64,000 bases of DNA from MADRE2 sp964397015 (GTDB lineage: Bacteria; Desulfobacterota; Desulfobacteria; Desulfobacterales; Desulfobacteraceae): positions 1 to 64,000 of the forward strand of contig CAYNHL010000001.1 of assembly GCA_964397015.1 (NCBI GenBank). The letters run 5' to 3'. The notes below the pieces were generated by a model. It was not told the DNA's origin. It ran no database searches and worked only from the letters and a program-made list of their open reading frames with translations. Positions 8,659-16,865 of the stretch are shown here, in pieces (within the stretch, counting starts at the first letter, position 1; every line of letters starts with the position of its first letter). The position numbers were made by a program, and so were the translations under genes.

Positions 8659-9944
8659 CCGGAACCTATACCACGCAGATGGATGCCGCACTGAAGGGCA
8701 TTTTTACGCCACAGATGGCACAGGTGCTTGAAAAAGAAGCCATTTCGAGACAGGAACTCATGGAACATACTGCAAAGGGCCGAATCGTCATCCCGGCCAA
8801 TAAAAACCACCTGAACCTGTCGGCCGCCGGCATCGGCTTTAAAATGAAAACCAAAATCAACGTAAACATAGGGGTATCAAAGGATGTCTGCAGTTTTGAC
8901 AAAGAGCTCAAAAAGGCCCGCATGGCGGTCGACCTCAAAGCTGACGCAATCATGGACCTCAGCGTGTCAGGCGATACACAAGAATTTCGAAAACGGCTTG
9001 TTGCCCAAATACCGGTCATGATCGGGACCGTACCCATATACGACACAGTGGTCAGGACAGGTGGGCAGATCGAAGATATCACCCTGGATGAATGGTTTGA
9101 CACCGTAAAAATCCATGCAGAAAACGGCATCGACTTTATCACCATACACGCAGGACTTACCCAGCACAGCATACAGCGTTTGAAAAACAATCCGCGGCTG
9201 TGCGGCATTGTCAGCCGTGGGGGTGCAATCCTGCTGGAATGGATGGAAAAGACGGGCCGGGAAAATCCTTTTTACGAGCATTTTGACCGGCTTCTGGACA
9301 TATGCCAGGCCCATGATGTATGCATCAGCCTTGGTGACGGGCTCAGGCCCGGTGCAATCAGGGATGCCACGGACCCTGCCCAGATCGAGGAACTGATCAC
9401 CCTCGGAGAACTGACACGCAAGGCATGGAAAAGACATATCCAGGTCATGGTCGAGGGTCCAGGCCATGTGCCTTTAAATGAGATTGAAATGAACATGAAA
9501 CTCCAGAAAAAACTCTGCCACCAGGCCCCTTTTTATGTATTGGGCCCCCTTGTCACAGATATTGCCCCGGGATATGACCATATCACCGCGGCTATAGGCG
9601 GGGCTGTCGCGGCAATGCACGGAGCGGATTTTCTCTGCTATGTCACCCCGGCCGAGCACCTGAGGCTGCCGACTGCCGATGATGTCAAAGAAGGAATCAT
9701 GGCCTCGAAAATAGCCGCCCATGCAGGAGATCTGGCAAAGGGCCTGAAAAATGCCGGTGGCATCGACAACAAAATGGGGGCGGCCAGGGGCGATCTTGAC
9801 TGGGAAACCCAGTTCCAGTGTGCCATCGATCCTGAAAAGGCCAGGGCTTACCGGGAATCCGCACTGCAGGACCCGGCCGGAACCTGTACCATGTGCTCGG
9901 ATTTTTGTGCAGTGAAACGCAGCCGCGAACTGATTCCAAAATGA
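8655..9944 (+). CDS. thiC: Phosphomethylpyrimidine synthase ThiC (short form)
   Basis: The 429-residue radical SAM enzyme rearranges aminoimidazole ribotide to HMP-P. It is the short form without the long N-terminal domain of proteobacterial ThiC. Recognisable segments are GTVPIYD, DFITIHAGLT, SRGGAI, SLGDGLRPG, EGPGHVP, PLVTDIAPGYDHIT and IGGA. The C-terminal cluster motif is CTMCSDFC, as in short ThiCs. The paralogue BzaF (anaerobic benzimidazole synthesis) looks similar, but the TPP riboswitch and thi neighbours favour ThiC. It starts inside the preceding stop (ATGA) and ends the operon. Confidence 0.93.
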   Translation: MTGTYTTQMDAALKGIFTPQMAQVLEKEAISRQELMEHTAKGRIVIPANKNHLNLSAAGIGFKMKTKINVNIGVSKDVCSFDKELKKARMAVDLKADAIMDLSVSGDTQEFRKRLVAQIPVMIGTVPIYDTVVRTGGQIEDITLDEWFDTVKIHAENGIDFITIHAGLTQHSIQRLKNNPRLCGIVSRGGAILLEWMEKTGRENPFYEHFDRLLDICQAHDVCISLGDGLRPGAIRDATDPAQIEELITLGELTRKAWKRHIQVMVEGPGHVPLNEIEMNMKLQKKLCHQAPFYVLGPLVTDIAPGYDHITAAIGGAVAAMHGADFLCYVTPAEHLRLPTADDVKEGIMASKIAAHAGDLAKGLKNAGGIDNKMGAARGDLDWETQFQCAIDPEKARAYRESALQDPAGTCTMCSDFCAVKRSRELIPK

Positions 9945-9978
9945 CAGAGGACTAAAAGGAGGGACAGGATAAAACAAA

Positions 9979-10000
9979 GGCCCCGGGGCCGGCCGGGGCC
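9979..10000 (+). terminator. Hairpin after thiC
   Basis: A perfect 8-bp GC stem (GGCCCCGG / CCGGGGCC) with a 6-nt loop sits 35 nt after the thiC stop, followed by a T-rich stretch at 10011-10019. It probably ends the thi transcript. Confidence 0.65.
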
Positions 10001-10037
10001 ATAATATATGTTTTGTTTTCAGCCGTGCTCTGGTATA

Positions 10038-10075
10038 TTGAAAATGAGCATGCCCAAAACCATGTTCATTTTCAA
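10038..10075. repeat. 38-nt inverted repeat upstream of the diguanylate cyclase
   Basis: Arms TTGAAAATGA and TCATTTTCAA pair perfectly, continue through a G-T pair and a CATG/CATG pair, and enclose CCCAAAAC. No T-tract follows, so an operator or RNA hairpin is as likely as a terminator. It ends 45 nt before the next start codon. Confidence 0.6.
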
Positions 10076-10120
10076 ACCGGCCCTCTGCAATGACAGGGGC
10101 ATCCAGACAAAAGGAATCGC

Positions 10121-11221
10121 GTGCGGCAGAAATTCGGCAGCAGGGTTGTCAGTGACCTGAAAAAAAGATCCACGTCAGGGGTTTTCTTTTACATACTGGT
10201 TCCACCGGTTTTATTTTTCACGGACAGCTATATACAGCGGCATTTATTTGTAAGTCTTGCTTTCCTGGGTATTTTTTCTGCCATATGCATGTTCCGGCTT
10301 GTCCATGTCTATGTTTCAAAAAAAACACCCAGGAGACTTGAATCCCTGCACAACCGGATATTTATCGTAAGCGTGCTGCTCACAGCCCTGTCATGGGGCG
10401 CGGGCTCCGCGTTTTTCCTTCTCTACAGTGACGAGCCCGGCATACAGACCCTGATGATCATCTGCACGGTCGGTTTCAGCGCCGGCGGGGTAATGTCATT
10501 TACGCCCTCGCTCTACATAGCGGTAACATACAACCTGCTCATGCTGATGCCCCTAACAGCCGCGGTTTTTATCAAGGGCGGCGCCTTCACCCTCGGGCTT
10601 GCCATAATCCTGTATTCTATCTACCTTTTCCTGATCACCCTCAGGGGCAACCGTGAATACTGGACTGCACTGGAAAACGAGGCTCTGCTTGAAGAAAAAT
10701 CACAAGAGCTTAAAAAGGCGAGCCGTACCGATGTGCTGACCGGACTCTACAACCGTCGATATTTTGATGAACTGTTCGACCTTGAATGGGGGCTGTCCAG
10801 TCGTCGGCAAACGCCTTTGACCCTGCTGATTTGCGACATCGACCACTTCAAGAAAATCAACGATACCCATGGACACCAGGCTGGAGATGAGTATCTCAAA
10901 ACCATCAGCAGCCATCTTGGAAGTGTTTTTCAAAGAGAAACAGACGTAGTTGCACGATACGGCGGTGAAGAATTTGTCGTCCTGCTGCCGGACAGGGATG
11001 CAGACCAGACCCTGGAACTTGCCGGGCGTTTCAAAAAGATTGTGGCCGATACGGTCCTGGACTGCAACAACAAAGCTGTACAGACTACCATCAGCATCGG
11101 CATAACATCCTGCGTGCCGTCGCCTGACCTGGATCGGGACACTCTGCTCAAGCGGGCTGACAACGCCCTTTACGCAGCCAAGGAAGCCGGCCGTAACCGG
11201 ATAGTCACAGACAAGATGTGA
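10121..11221 (+). CDS. Membrane diguanylate cyclase (GGDEF)
   Basis: The N-terminal about 190 residues contain six or so hydrophobic helices, a MASE-like membrane sensor I cannot assign to a named subtype. The C-terminal about 165 residues are a GGDEF domain with active-site motif RYGGEEF and an intact RxxD inhibitory site (RETD) five residues before it, so it should make cyclic di-GMP from GTP with product inhibition. The start is GTG at 10121, supported by AAAGGA 5 nt upstream. It follows the thi operon but is separated by a terminator and a long inverted repeat, so it is probably transcribed alone. Confidence 0.9.
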   Translation: MRQKFGSRVVSDLKKRSTSGVFFYILVPPVLFFTDSYIQRHLFVSLAFLGIFSAICMFRLVHVYVSKKTPRRLESLHNRIFIVSVLLTALSWGAGSAFFLLYSDEPGIQTLMIICTVGFSAGGVMSFTPSLYIAVTYNLLMLMPLTAAVFIKGGAFTLGLAIILYSIYLFLITLRGNREYWTALENEALLEEKSQELKKASRTDVLTGLYNRRYFDELFDLEWGLSSRRQTPLTLLICDIDHFKKINDTHGHQAGDEYLKTISSHLGSVFQRETDVVARYGGEEFVVLLPDRDADQTLELAGRFKKIVADTVLDCNNKAVQTTISIGITSCVPSPDLDRDTLLKRADNALYAAKEAGRNRIVTDKM

Positions 11222-11272
11222 TCGACTCAACCCTGTACCCGGCAGGATCGCGGCAATTGTTCACCTGCAAGG

Positions 11273-11755
11273 TCAATCGCCGCTGCCGGAGTCTGCGAGT
11301 CGGGGTATGGTATATGCCTCTCCATTGAAATTGAATACCAGCATGCCGTTTTCTTCCGTCATGTACCGGGACAGCTTTAAAAGCACCCTGTCTGCCAGCT
11401 TGATGCGATGCTCCGGTGTTGTCACGTATAAATTGTCATCTTTTTCCTCCAGGGTACCTGGATCGAGCGTAATCTTTTCCCCTGTGTTCAATACCAGGGA
11501 CATCGGCTCTGTTTCAACCAGGTCCACACCGAAAAGTGCCGTATCCTCGTAATTGAAATAAACCTTTTCCTCTGCATTGTCCCTTATCTGGTAAACATGG
11601 TATCCTTTTTCATCCTTTCGAATGGATGAATGAAAATATTTTATGATCTTGGGATGCTCGAACCTGCCGTGTTCATTATGCCAGACTCCGTTCTTGTCCA
11701 GCCAGAAAACCGCTTTTTCCCTGGGAACAATTATCTGTTTTTTTTCCCCTGCCAT
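11273..11755 (-). CDS. Conserved protein, DUF1285-like (160 aa)
   Basis: This soluble protein carries the pattern FWLDKNGVWHNEHGRFEHPKI followed by YFHSSIRKDEKGYHVYQ, which resembles the DUF1285 family; the match is by eye and tentative. There is no signal peptide, membrane helix or catalytic motif. The ATG at 11755 has AAGGAA upstream. It is divergent from tpx (82 nt between start codons) and convergent with the diguanylate cyclase. Function is unknown. Confidence 0.65.
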   Translation of the reverse strand: MAGEKKQIIVPREKAVFWLDKNGVWHNEHGRFEHPKIIKYFHSSIRKDEKGYHVYQIRDNAEEKVYFNYEDTALFGVDLVETEPMSLVLNTGEKITLDPGTLEEKDDNLYVTTPEHRIKLADRVLLKLSRYMTEENGMLVFNFNGEAYTIPRLADSGSGD

Positions 11756-11836
11756 TTGATTTATTCCTTTTTTTCTTTTATTGTCATATCGAGCCTACAT
11801 CAGTTTGGTTTCACAATCAACCTAAGGAGACATACA

Positions 11837-12340
11837 ATGGCCGATACCACTTTCAAAGGAACACCGGTAAAAACTGCCGGAGATCTCCCCGCAGCCGGGA
11901 CACAGGCACCGTCCTTCAAATTGACAAAAACCGACCTGTCCGCCTGCACGCCGGAAGATTTCAAGGGCAAAACCCTTGTCATGAACATTTTTCCAAGCCT
12001 TGACACACCGGTATGCGCCATGTCGGTCCGGCGGTTCAACAAGGAAGCAGGAGAGCTTGACAATACGGTGGTCCTGTGCGTGTCTGCAGACCTTCCCTTT
12101 GCCCACAAACGGTTCTGCGAGACCGAAGGGCTCGAAAACGTGACTTCCGCTTCTGTTTTCAGGTCACCGGAATTTGGAAAAGACTACGGTTTGACCATTG
12201 AAAACGGTCCCCTTGCCGGCCTTCTGGCCAGGGCGGTCATCATCGTGGACGGCACCGGAAAAGTGACCTATACCCAGCTGGTGCCGGATATCGCACAGGA
12301 ACCCGATTATGAAAGCGCCATGTCGGTCTTGAAACCATAA
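11837..12340 (+). CDS. tpx: Thiol peroxidase Tpx (atypical 2-Cys peroxiredoxin)
   Basis: Tpx reduces hydrogen peroxide and alkyl hydroperoxides using thioredoxin. The peroxidatic Cys is C60 in SLDTPVCAMSVRRF and the resolving Cys is C94 (HKRFC), the same positions as in E. coli Tpx within one residue. Length is 167 residues. The start at 11837 is set by AAGGAGA 6-7 nt upstream; the frame is open further upstream but has no family sequence there. It is an expected oxygen-defence gene in an anaerobe and stands alone. Confidence 0.95.
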   Translation: MADTTFKGTPVKTAGDLPAAGTQAPSFKLTKTDLSACTPEDFKGKTLVMNIFPSLDTPVCAMSVRRFNKEAGELDNTVVLCVSADLPFAHKRFCETEGLENVTSASVFRSPEFGKDYGLTIENGPLAGLLARAVIIVDGTGKVTYTQLVPDIAQEPDYESAMSVLKP

Positions 12341-12380
12341 TTTACGCTATTGATACATTGACTGTTCAAAAACGGCTGCC

Positions 12381-13358
12381 ATGGATGTGATATACCAGTC
12401 TCTCGAGTTCACGCTCCAGCTGGTGATGCGCATGGGCAGCGTCATGTTCCTGAGCCTGTTCGGTATCGAGCTTCTTCTCCAGATGGGGTTGATGAAATAT
12501 TTCAAACCCGTGGGAAAGCCAGTGGCCTCTCTTGCCCGACTGCCGTCCGAAAGCGCCCTGACTTTTATATCTGCCGTAGGCTCCATGATCGCGGCACATA
12601 CAATGACTGCCCGGTTTTTTGCAGATAAAAAGCTGTCTTTCCATGAACTGATGGCCACCGGGGTTCTAAACACGGTTCCCTTTCATTTCAAGGAAACCCT
12701 GACATTCCAGATTCCTGTGGTGCTCCCGCTGCTCGGCCCCAGGCTCTGCCTGATATATATTGCGGCTTTCTGGCTGACCGGTTTTGTAAAGCTGTTTTTC
12801 GTGGTGATTTACGGCCGACTGTTCATCACGCCATCTATCCGGACAACCGATGCATTTGACCTGAACACGTGCGACCCTAAAGACCCGGACTGCACCAGGC
12901 CGTCATTGCGGCAGCTGATGCTTCAGGCCTGGCACGCCCGAAAAAAAATGTTTTTGAAAATGATCCTTCTGCTTGCCGGCATCACTTTCATCATCCAGGT
13001 TCTTATCCACACCGGAATCATGAGCACATTCGAGGCCCTGATCCGTCCCATGACATCCTGGTTCAGCCTGCCGCCGTCGGTCGTCGGGCCTGTCAGCGCA
13101 TATATTTTCAGCCCGGTTGTTGGTATCACCTACATGTCCAATATCATGAACCAGCAGCTGGTGACCGAGTTTGAGGCGATTGTGGCCCTGCTTGCCGGCA
13201 GCATCCTCATGATACCCATGACGCGCTTGAGACGCACGCTTCCCAGGTATGCCGCAATTTATGGAATGAAAAACGGACTGGCCATAGGCCTGTGGACAAC
13301 GGCGCTGAGCATGTTTTCCAGGGCACTCGTACTGGTTGCAGTCCTGCTTTTTTTATAG
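12381..13358 (+). CDS. Gate-domain (nucleoside-recognition type) membrane protein
   Basis: The 325-residue polytopic membrane protein has two Gate-type repeats, as in nucleoside transporters and spore maturation proteins SpmA/SpmB. The motifs LPSESALTFISAVGSMIAAH and PFHFKETLTFQIPVVLP are typical of the 'nucleoside recognition domain' proteins of delta-proteobacteria. A hydrophilic loop containing CDPKDPDC lies between the halves. The substrate is not known. It starts 40 nt after tpx on the same strand and converges with trpA. Confidence 0.8.
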   Translation: MDVIYQSLEFTLQLVMRMGSVMFLSLFGIELLLQMGLMKYFKPVGKPVASLARLPSESALTFISAVGSMIAAHTMTARFFADKKLSFHELMATGVLNTVPFHFKETLTFQIPVVLPLLGPRLCLIYIAAFWLTGFVKLFFVVIYGRLFITPSIRTTDAFDLNTCDPKDPDCTRPSLRQLMLQAWHARKKMFLKMILLLAGITFIIQVLIHTGIMSTFEALIRPMTSWFSLPPSVVGPVSAYIFSPVVGITYMSNIMNQQLVTEFEAIVALLAGSILMIPMTRLRRTLPRYAAIYGMKNGLAIGLWTTALSMFSRALVLVAVLLFL

Positions 13359-13404
13359 CCCGGCTTTCGGACTTCAACGATGATGAAAACTTTGCCTGTC
13401 CTCT

Positions 13405-14187
13405 CTATCCGGCAGGCAAGGCAGGTGCTGTCAGTTCCCTGATAAAAGAGCCGCAGGCTTCGACCCCTTTTTCTGCAACCACCCTGATGGTCTCCGACCC
13501 GATTACTGCGATATCCGCCTTGCCGGAAAGAAAGCCGATATCTGATTTATCCCTGACACCGAAGCCGACGGCTAAAGGCAGAGTTGTCGCCCTGCGGCAT
13601 CTTGCAAGATAATCTGTCAGGTCTTCGGAAAACTGCGTGGTGTTCCCGGTCACGCCTTTTCTGGCCACACAATAGATAAATCCCTTGCCATGGGAGGCAA
13701 CATGTCTCATCCGGTCGTCAGTGGTCTGGGGAGAAAAGAGAAAAACCGGGCAGAGACCTGCATTGTCAAACTCCTTTATATATTCGCGGCCTTCTTCAGG
13801 CGGTATATCCGGTACAATGGCCCCTTTGACATTTATTTGTTTCAACCGGGCCGCAAATGCTTCCATGCCGTATTTGAACAGGATATTGGCATAGCTCATA
13901 ATCAAAAAGGGAATATCAAACCGGGCCGCCGCTTTTTCTGCAAACTCGAGGCATCCTGCCACGGTGGCACCGTTTTCAAGGGCAGCCTGGTTTGCTTTTA
14001 AAATCACCGGTCCGTCGGCCATGGGCTCTGAAAAAGGAATCTGCAGCTCCATCAGGTCCACGCCGGCCTCGACCATCTGCTCCACCACCTGCATTGACTG
14101 TGAGAACGAAGGATACCCCATGACTATGTGGGTCATGAGTAAAATGTCCTTTTGGGCAAGTTTTTCTCTGATGTATGATTCAAGCAT
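13405..14187 (-). CDS. trpA: Tryptophan synthase alpha chain
   Basis: TrpA splits indole-3-glycerol phosphate and passes indole to TrpB. The catalytic Glu (MELQIPF) and Asp (MADGPVI), equivalent to E. coli Glu49 and Asp60, are both present, and the phosphate-binding loops IYCVARKGVTG and GFGVRDKSD are intact. The residue matching E. coli Asp56, which contacts TrpB, is Glu here (PFSEP). Length is 260 residues from the ATG at 14187, which overlaps the trpB stop by 8 nt. An in-frame start far inside trpB is rejected. No other trp genes are nearby. Confidence 0.93.
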   Translation of the reverse strand: MLESYIREKLAQKDILLMTHIVMGYPSFSQSMQVVEQMVEAGVDLMELQIPFSEPMADGPVILKANQAALENGATVAGCLEFAEKAAARFDIPFLIMSYANILFKYGMEAFAARLKQINVKGAIVPDIPPEEGREYIKEFDNAGLCPVFLFSPQTTDDRMRHVASHGKGFIYCVARKGVTGNTTQFSEDLTDYLARCRRATTLPLAVGFGVRDKSDIGFLSGKADIAVIGSETIRVVAEKGVEACGSFIRELTAPALPAG

Positions 14188-15409
14188 GATATTGTTTCGC
14201 CTTTTCACGGATAAATTGTTTCCATCCCGGGTCGTCCAGGGCGTCGGCCACGGTAAAAATATCCTTGTCACCCCGGCCGGACTGGTTGATGATAATGCAG
14301 TCCCGGGGGGAAAGCTCTCCTGCTTCCTTGAATGCCCTGGCAAAAGCATGGGCTGACTCGAGGGCGGGAATTATTCCCTCTTTTTTCATGGTCAGGCGCA
14401 TGGCCTCGACGACTTCTTTGTCAGTAGCGCTTTCAAACCTGGCCTGTCCCTGGTCGTGCATCTGGGACAGGATCGGAGAGACCCCCACATAATCCAGGCC
14501 CGCCGATATGGAATGGGTGTGCTTCATCTGGCCGTCGTCATCCTGCAGAAAATAGGTTTTATACCCCTGGGCAACCCCGGTGCTGGCATCGCTGCCGCAC
14601 AGCCGTGACGCATGGCGACCTGAATCCAGACCCTCGCCGCCGGCCTCCACGCCCACCAGTTCCACCGGGTCTGACAGAAAACCTGAAAAAAGGCCCATGG
14701 CATTGGACCCGCCACCCACACAGGCATATACCCTTGCAGGCAGCTTTTTTTCAATCTCGAGTATCTGCCGCCTGGCCTCCAGGCCGATGATGGATTGAAA
14801 ATAGGAGACCATTTCCGGAAAAGGGTGAGGCCCGCAGGCAGTACCCAGCACGTAATGGGTTGTGTCCATGTTGGTGACCCAGTCTCGGAAGGCCTCGTTT
14901 ATTGCATCCTTGAGTATCCTGGTTCCGTCGGTAACCGGCACCACACTGGCTCCGAGCTGCTCCATCCAGAAGACATTGGGCCGCTGTCTGGCCACGTCGG
15001 CTTCCCCCATGTAAACGGTGCAGTCGAATCCGAACCTGGCCGCCATGGTGGCGCAGGCCACTCCGTGCTGCCCTGCGCCCGTCTCGGCGATTACCCTTTT
15101 TTTTCCCATCTTTTGGACAAGCAGTCCCTGGCCCATGACATTGTTCAGTTTATGTGCACCTGTATGGTTCAAATCCTCCCGCTTGATGTAGATCTTTGCA
15201 CCGCCGAAATACCGGGTCAGGTTCATGGCAAAGGTCAGCGGGGTAGGCCGGCATGAATAAGAAGACATGATATCCTCGTATTCCTGCCAGAAGGTGCTGC
15301 CGTCCTGCCTTGCGGCCAGAAAACAGGCCTCGAGTTCTTCAAATGTGGCCACGAGGACCTCGGGCAGGAATGCCCCGCCGTAATTACCGTAATATCCGCG
15401 TGTTTTCAT
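14180..15409 (-). CDS. trpB: Tryptophan synthase beta chain
   Basis: The PLP enzyme condenses indole with serine. The Schiff-base Lys is in HTGAHKLNN, the catalytic Glu is in ETGAGQHG, and the phosphate-binding loop is GGGSNAMG. Length is 409 residues, a TrpB1-type protein with YGNYGGAFLPE near the N-terminus. The ATG at 15409 has AGGAG 8 nt upstream. It is translationally coupled to trpA. The trpBA pair is separated from the rest of the tryptophan pathway. Confidence 0.95.
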   Translation of the reverse strand: MKTRGYYGNYGGAFLPEVLVATFEELEACFLAARQDGSTFWQEYEDIMSSYSCRPTPLTFAMNLTRYFGGAKIYIKREDLNHTGAHKLNNVMGQGLLVQKMGKKRVIAETGAGQHGVACATMAARFGFDCTVYMGEADVARQRPNVFWMEQLGASVVPVTDGTRILKDAINEAFRDWVTNMDTTHYVLGTACGPHPFPEMVSYFQSIIGLEARRQILEIEKKLPARVYACVGGGSNAMGLFSGFLSDPVELVGVEAGGEGLDSGRHASRLCGSDASTGVAQGYKTYFLQDDDGQMKHTHSISAGLDYVGVSPILSQMHDQGQARFESATDKEVVEAMRLTMKKEGIIPALESAHAFARAFKEAGELSPRDCIIINQSGRGDKDIFTVADALDDPGWKQFIREKAKQYHA

Positions 15410-15449
15410 GCCTGCTTCTCCTGCCTGTCCTAAAATAATCAGTTAATTG

Positions 15450-16217
15450 TTACAGTTCCTGCCCTGGTATCTGCTGGGCAAACGCAAACCGGTCGGTTCT
15501 GCACAGCATCCGTGAAAAAACAGCTTTCTGGGCCTGTGGAAAATTCAGTACCCGCTTGACCTCCAGCACCGGATCACCGGCTTTGAGTTCAAGATGCCTT
15601 GCCGTCCGGGATCCGGCTAAGGCAACCTTGAAAATCTGGCGGCCGTCTCGAGGCACGAGATAATACCGGTCCGCCACCACACGTGCCAGGGAGCGGTTTT
15701 CAAGATCGACACGGTCAATTCCGGAAAACAGCCCCGGGTCCAAAAAGCTGTCTTCAATGAGCACCGGGGTCTTTTTGACCCTGGTCACCCTGGAGATGAA
15801 ATAGGCCTGCCGGCCGGAAAAGGGGTTGTCCGGATCGAGAGAAACCGTTTTAAGGGTTATTTCTTCCAGCATACTTGTCACGGTTTCGATGCCCCGGGTC
15901 TGGAAGGCCGCACTTGTACCGGCCAGGGAAAACAGGTCCACCTCGGCCTCAGGCTGCCTGACATAGGTCCCCGAACCTCTTTTTTTTTCGACCAGCCTTT
16001 TTTTGACCAGCTGGTCAATGGCCTGCCGGACCGTGGGACGGCCAATCCCATATGTCTTTGCCAGTTCGATTTCAGACGGTATGGTGGTTCCCGGCAAAAA
16101 CCGCCCCCGGCCTATCATGTCCGCAAGGAGATCCGATAGCTGCTGGTACAGGGGCATGGGGGAATTCGGATTAAGCAAGACTGTCTTCCTGGTGCCTGAT
16201 TGTCCATAATTGTTCAT
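15450..16217 (-). CDS. GntR-family regulator with UTRA ligand domain
   Basis: Residues about 15-85 are a GntR winged helix (PLYQQLSDLLADMI, GTTIPSEIELAKTYGIGRPT, KKRGSGTYV) and residues about 95-250 are a UTRA effector domain, so this is the HutC subfamily. It binds a small molecule and normally represses. Immediately upstream is a promoter whose -35 contains the palindrome TGTC-AA-GACA, a HutC-like operator, pointing to autorepression. It is 40 nt upstream of trpB on the same strand, so it may also affect trpBA. The effector is unknown. Confidence 0.88.
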   Translation of the reverse strand: MNNYGQSGTRKTVLLNPNSPMPLYQQLSDLLADMIGRGRFLPGTTIPSEIELAKTYGIGRPTVRQAIDQLVKKRLVEKKRGSGTYVRQPEAEVDLFSLAGTSAAFQTRGIETVTSMLEEITLKTVSLDPDNPFSGRQAYFISRVTRVKKTPVLIEDSFLDPGLFSGIDRVDLENRSLARVVADRYYLVPRDGRQIFKVALAGSRTARHLELKAGDPVLEVKRVLNFPQAQKAVFSRMLCRTDRFAFAQQIPGQEL

Positions 16218-16250
16218 CGAGCCGGACCTTCTCCGGCTGCTGCAGATCTT

Positions 16251-16283
16251 ACTTTACGATTTAAGCTGAAACTTGTCAAGACA
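16251..16283 (-). promoter_or_regulatory. GntR promoter with overlapping HutC-like operator
   Basis: Minus-strand TTGACA (16279-16274), a 17-nt spacer and TAAAGT (16256-16251). The palindrome TGTCAAGACA (16274-16283) covers the -35, as expected for autorepression by a HutC-type GntR protein. Confidence 0.55.
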
Positions 16284-16315
16284 TATTTACAGATTTTTTG
16301 GGCAGGCAGGTGCAG

Positions 16316-16807
16316 CTACTCATAGGTTTCGTTGGACAGCTTATTGTCAGGATCCCCCTCCTCTATCATCTGCAGCAATATTTGACGGTCATTGTCCAAA
16401 GGAAGCCTTCCTGTCATCTCGGCATAGCCCACCTGGTCGCCGTGCTGATTTGAAAACCTGGCCTGCGCCTTCGCCCTGCCGTTTTTCTCGATTTGCTCAA
16501 GGGTGATGGTACAGCGTATGGTATCATCGAAATAGACCGGCCTGATGAATTTAAATGTCATGCCAGTAGCCAGCCAGCCCACCTGGCCGCCGAACTCGCA
16601 GATCATGGATCCTACCAGAAGACCATGGCATATCAGGTCTTCAAACCCTTTTGATTCACTCCAGCGCGTATCGTAATGAACAGGATTATAGTCCATTGTC
16701 AGGTCGCCGAAAGCCAGGGTCTGGTCTCTTGTAAAAGTCCTTTGCCAGCTGAAGGTGTCCCCTGGTTTGAGTCCGGCGATAACGGCTTTTCGAAAAGGAT
16801 TGGCCAT
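16316..16807 (-). CDS. MaoC-like hot-dog hydratase
   Basis: The 163-residue single hot-dog protein has the hydratase-2 motif AFGDLTMDYNPVHYD with the Asp and His expected for (R)-specific enoyl-CoA hydration, and ICHGLLVGSM, the usual following helix. Such enzymes act on enoyl-CoA or related thioesters; the exact substrate cannot be read. It is 58 nt downstream of the RACo-type gene and may be the last gene of the trmB-aminotransferase-RACo run. Confidence 0.85.
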   Translation of the reverse strand: MANPFRKAVIAGLKPGDTFSWQRTFTRDQTLAFGDLTMDYNPVHYDTRWSESKGFEDLICHGLLVGSMICEFGGQVGWLATGMTFKFIRPVYFDDTIRCTITLEQIEKNGRAKAQARFSNQHGDQVGYAEMTGRLPLDNDRQILLQMIEEGDPDNKLSNETYE

Positions 16808-16865
16808 AATTTATCATTTAATCAGAAATTCATGGTTTGTTCAAACAAAAACATCGCCGGCACGG

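Noticed and set aside
8655..9944. thiC as bzaF (anaerobic dimethylbenzimidazole pathway)
   Set aside because: The gene is inside a TPP-riboswitch operon with all other thiamine genes, and no bza or cob genes are near.
16221..16237. GCCGGA-N5-TCCGGC hairpin before the GntR start
   Set aside because: It is a 6-bp stem in the short leader; it may affect translation, but there is no evidence beyond chance for a GC-rich leader.
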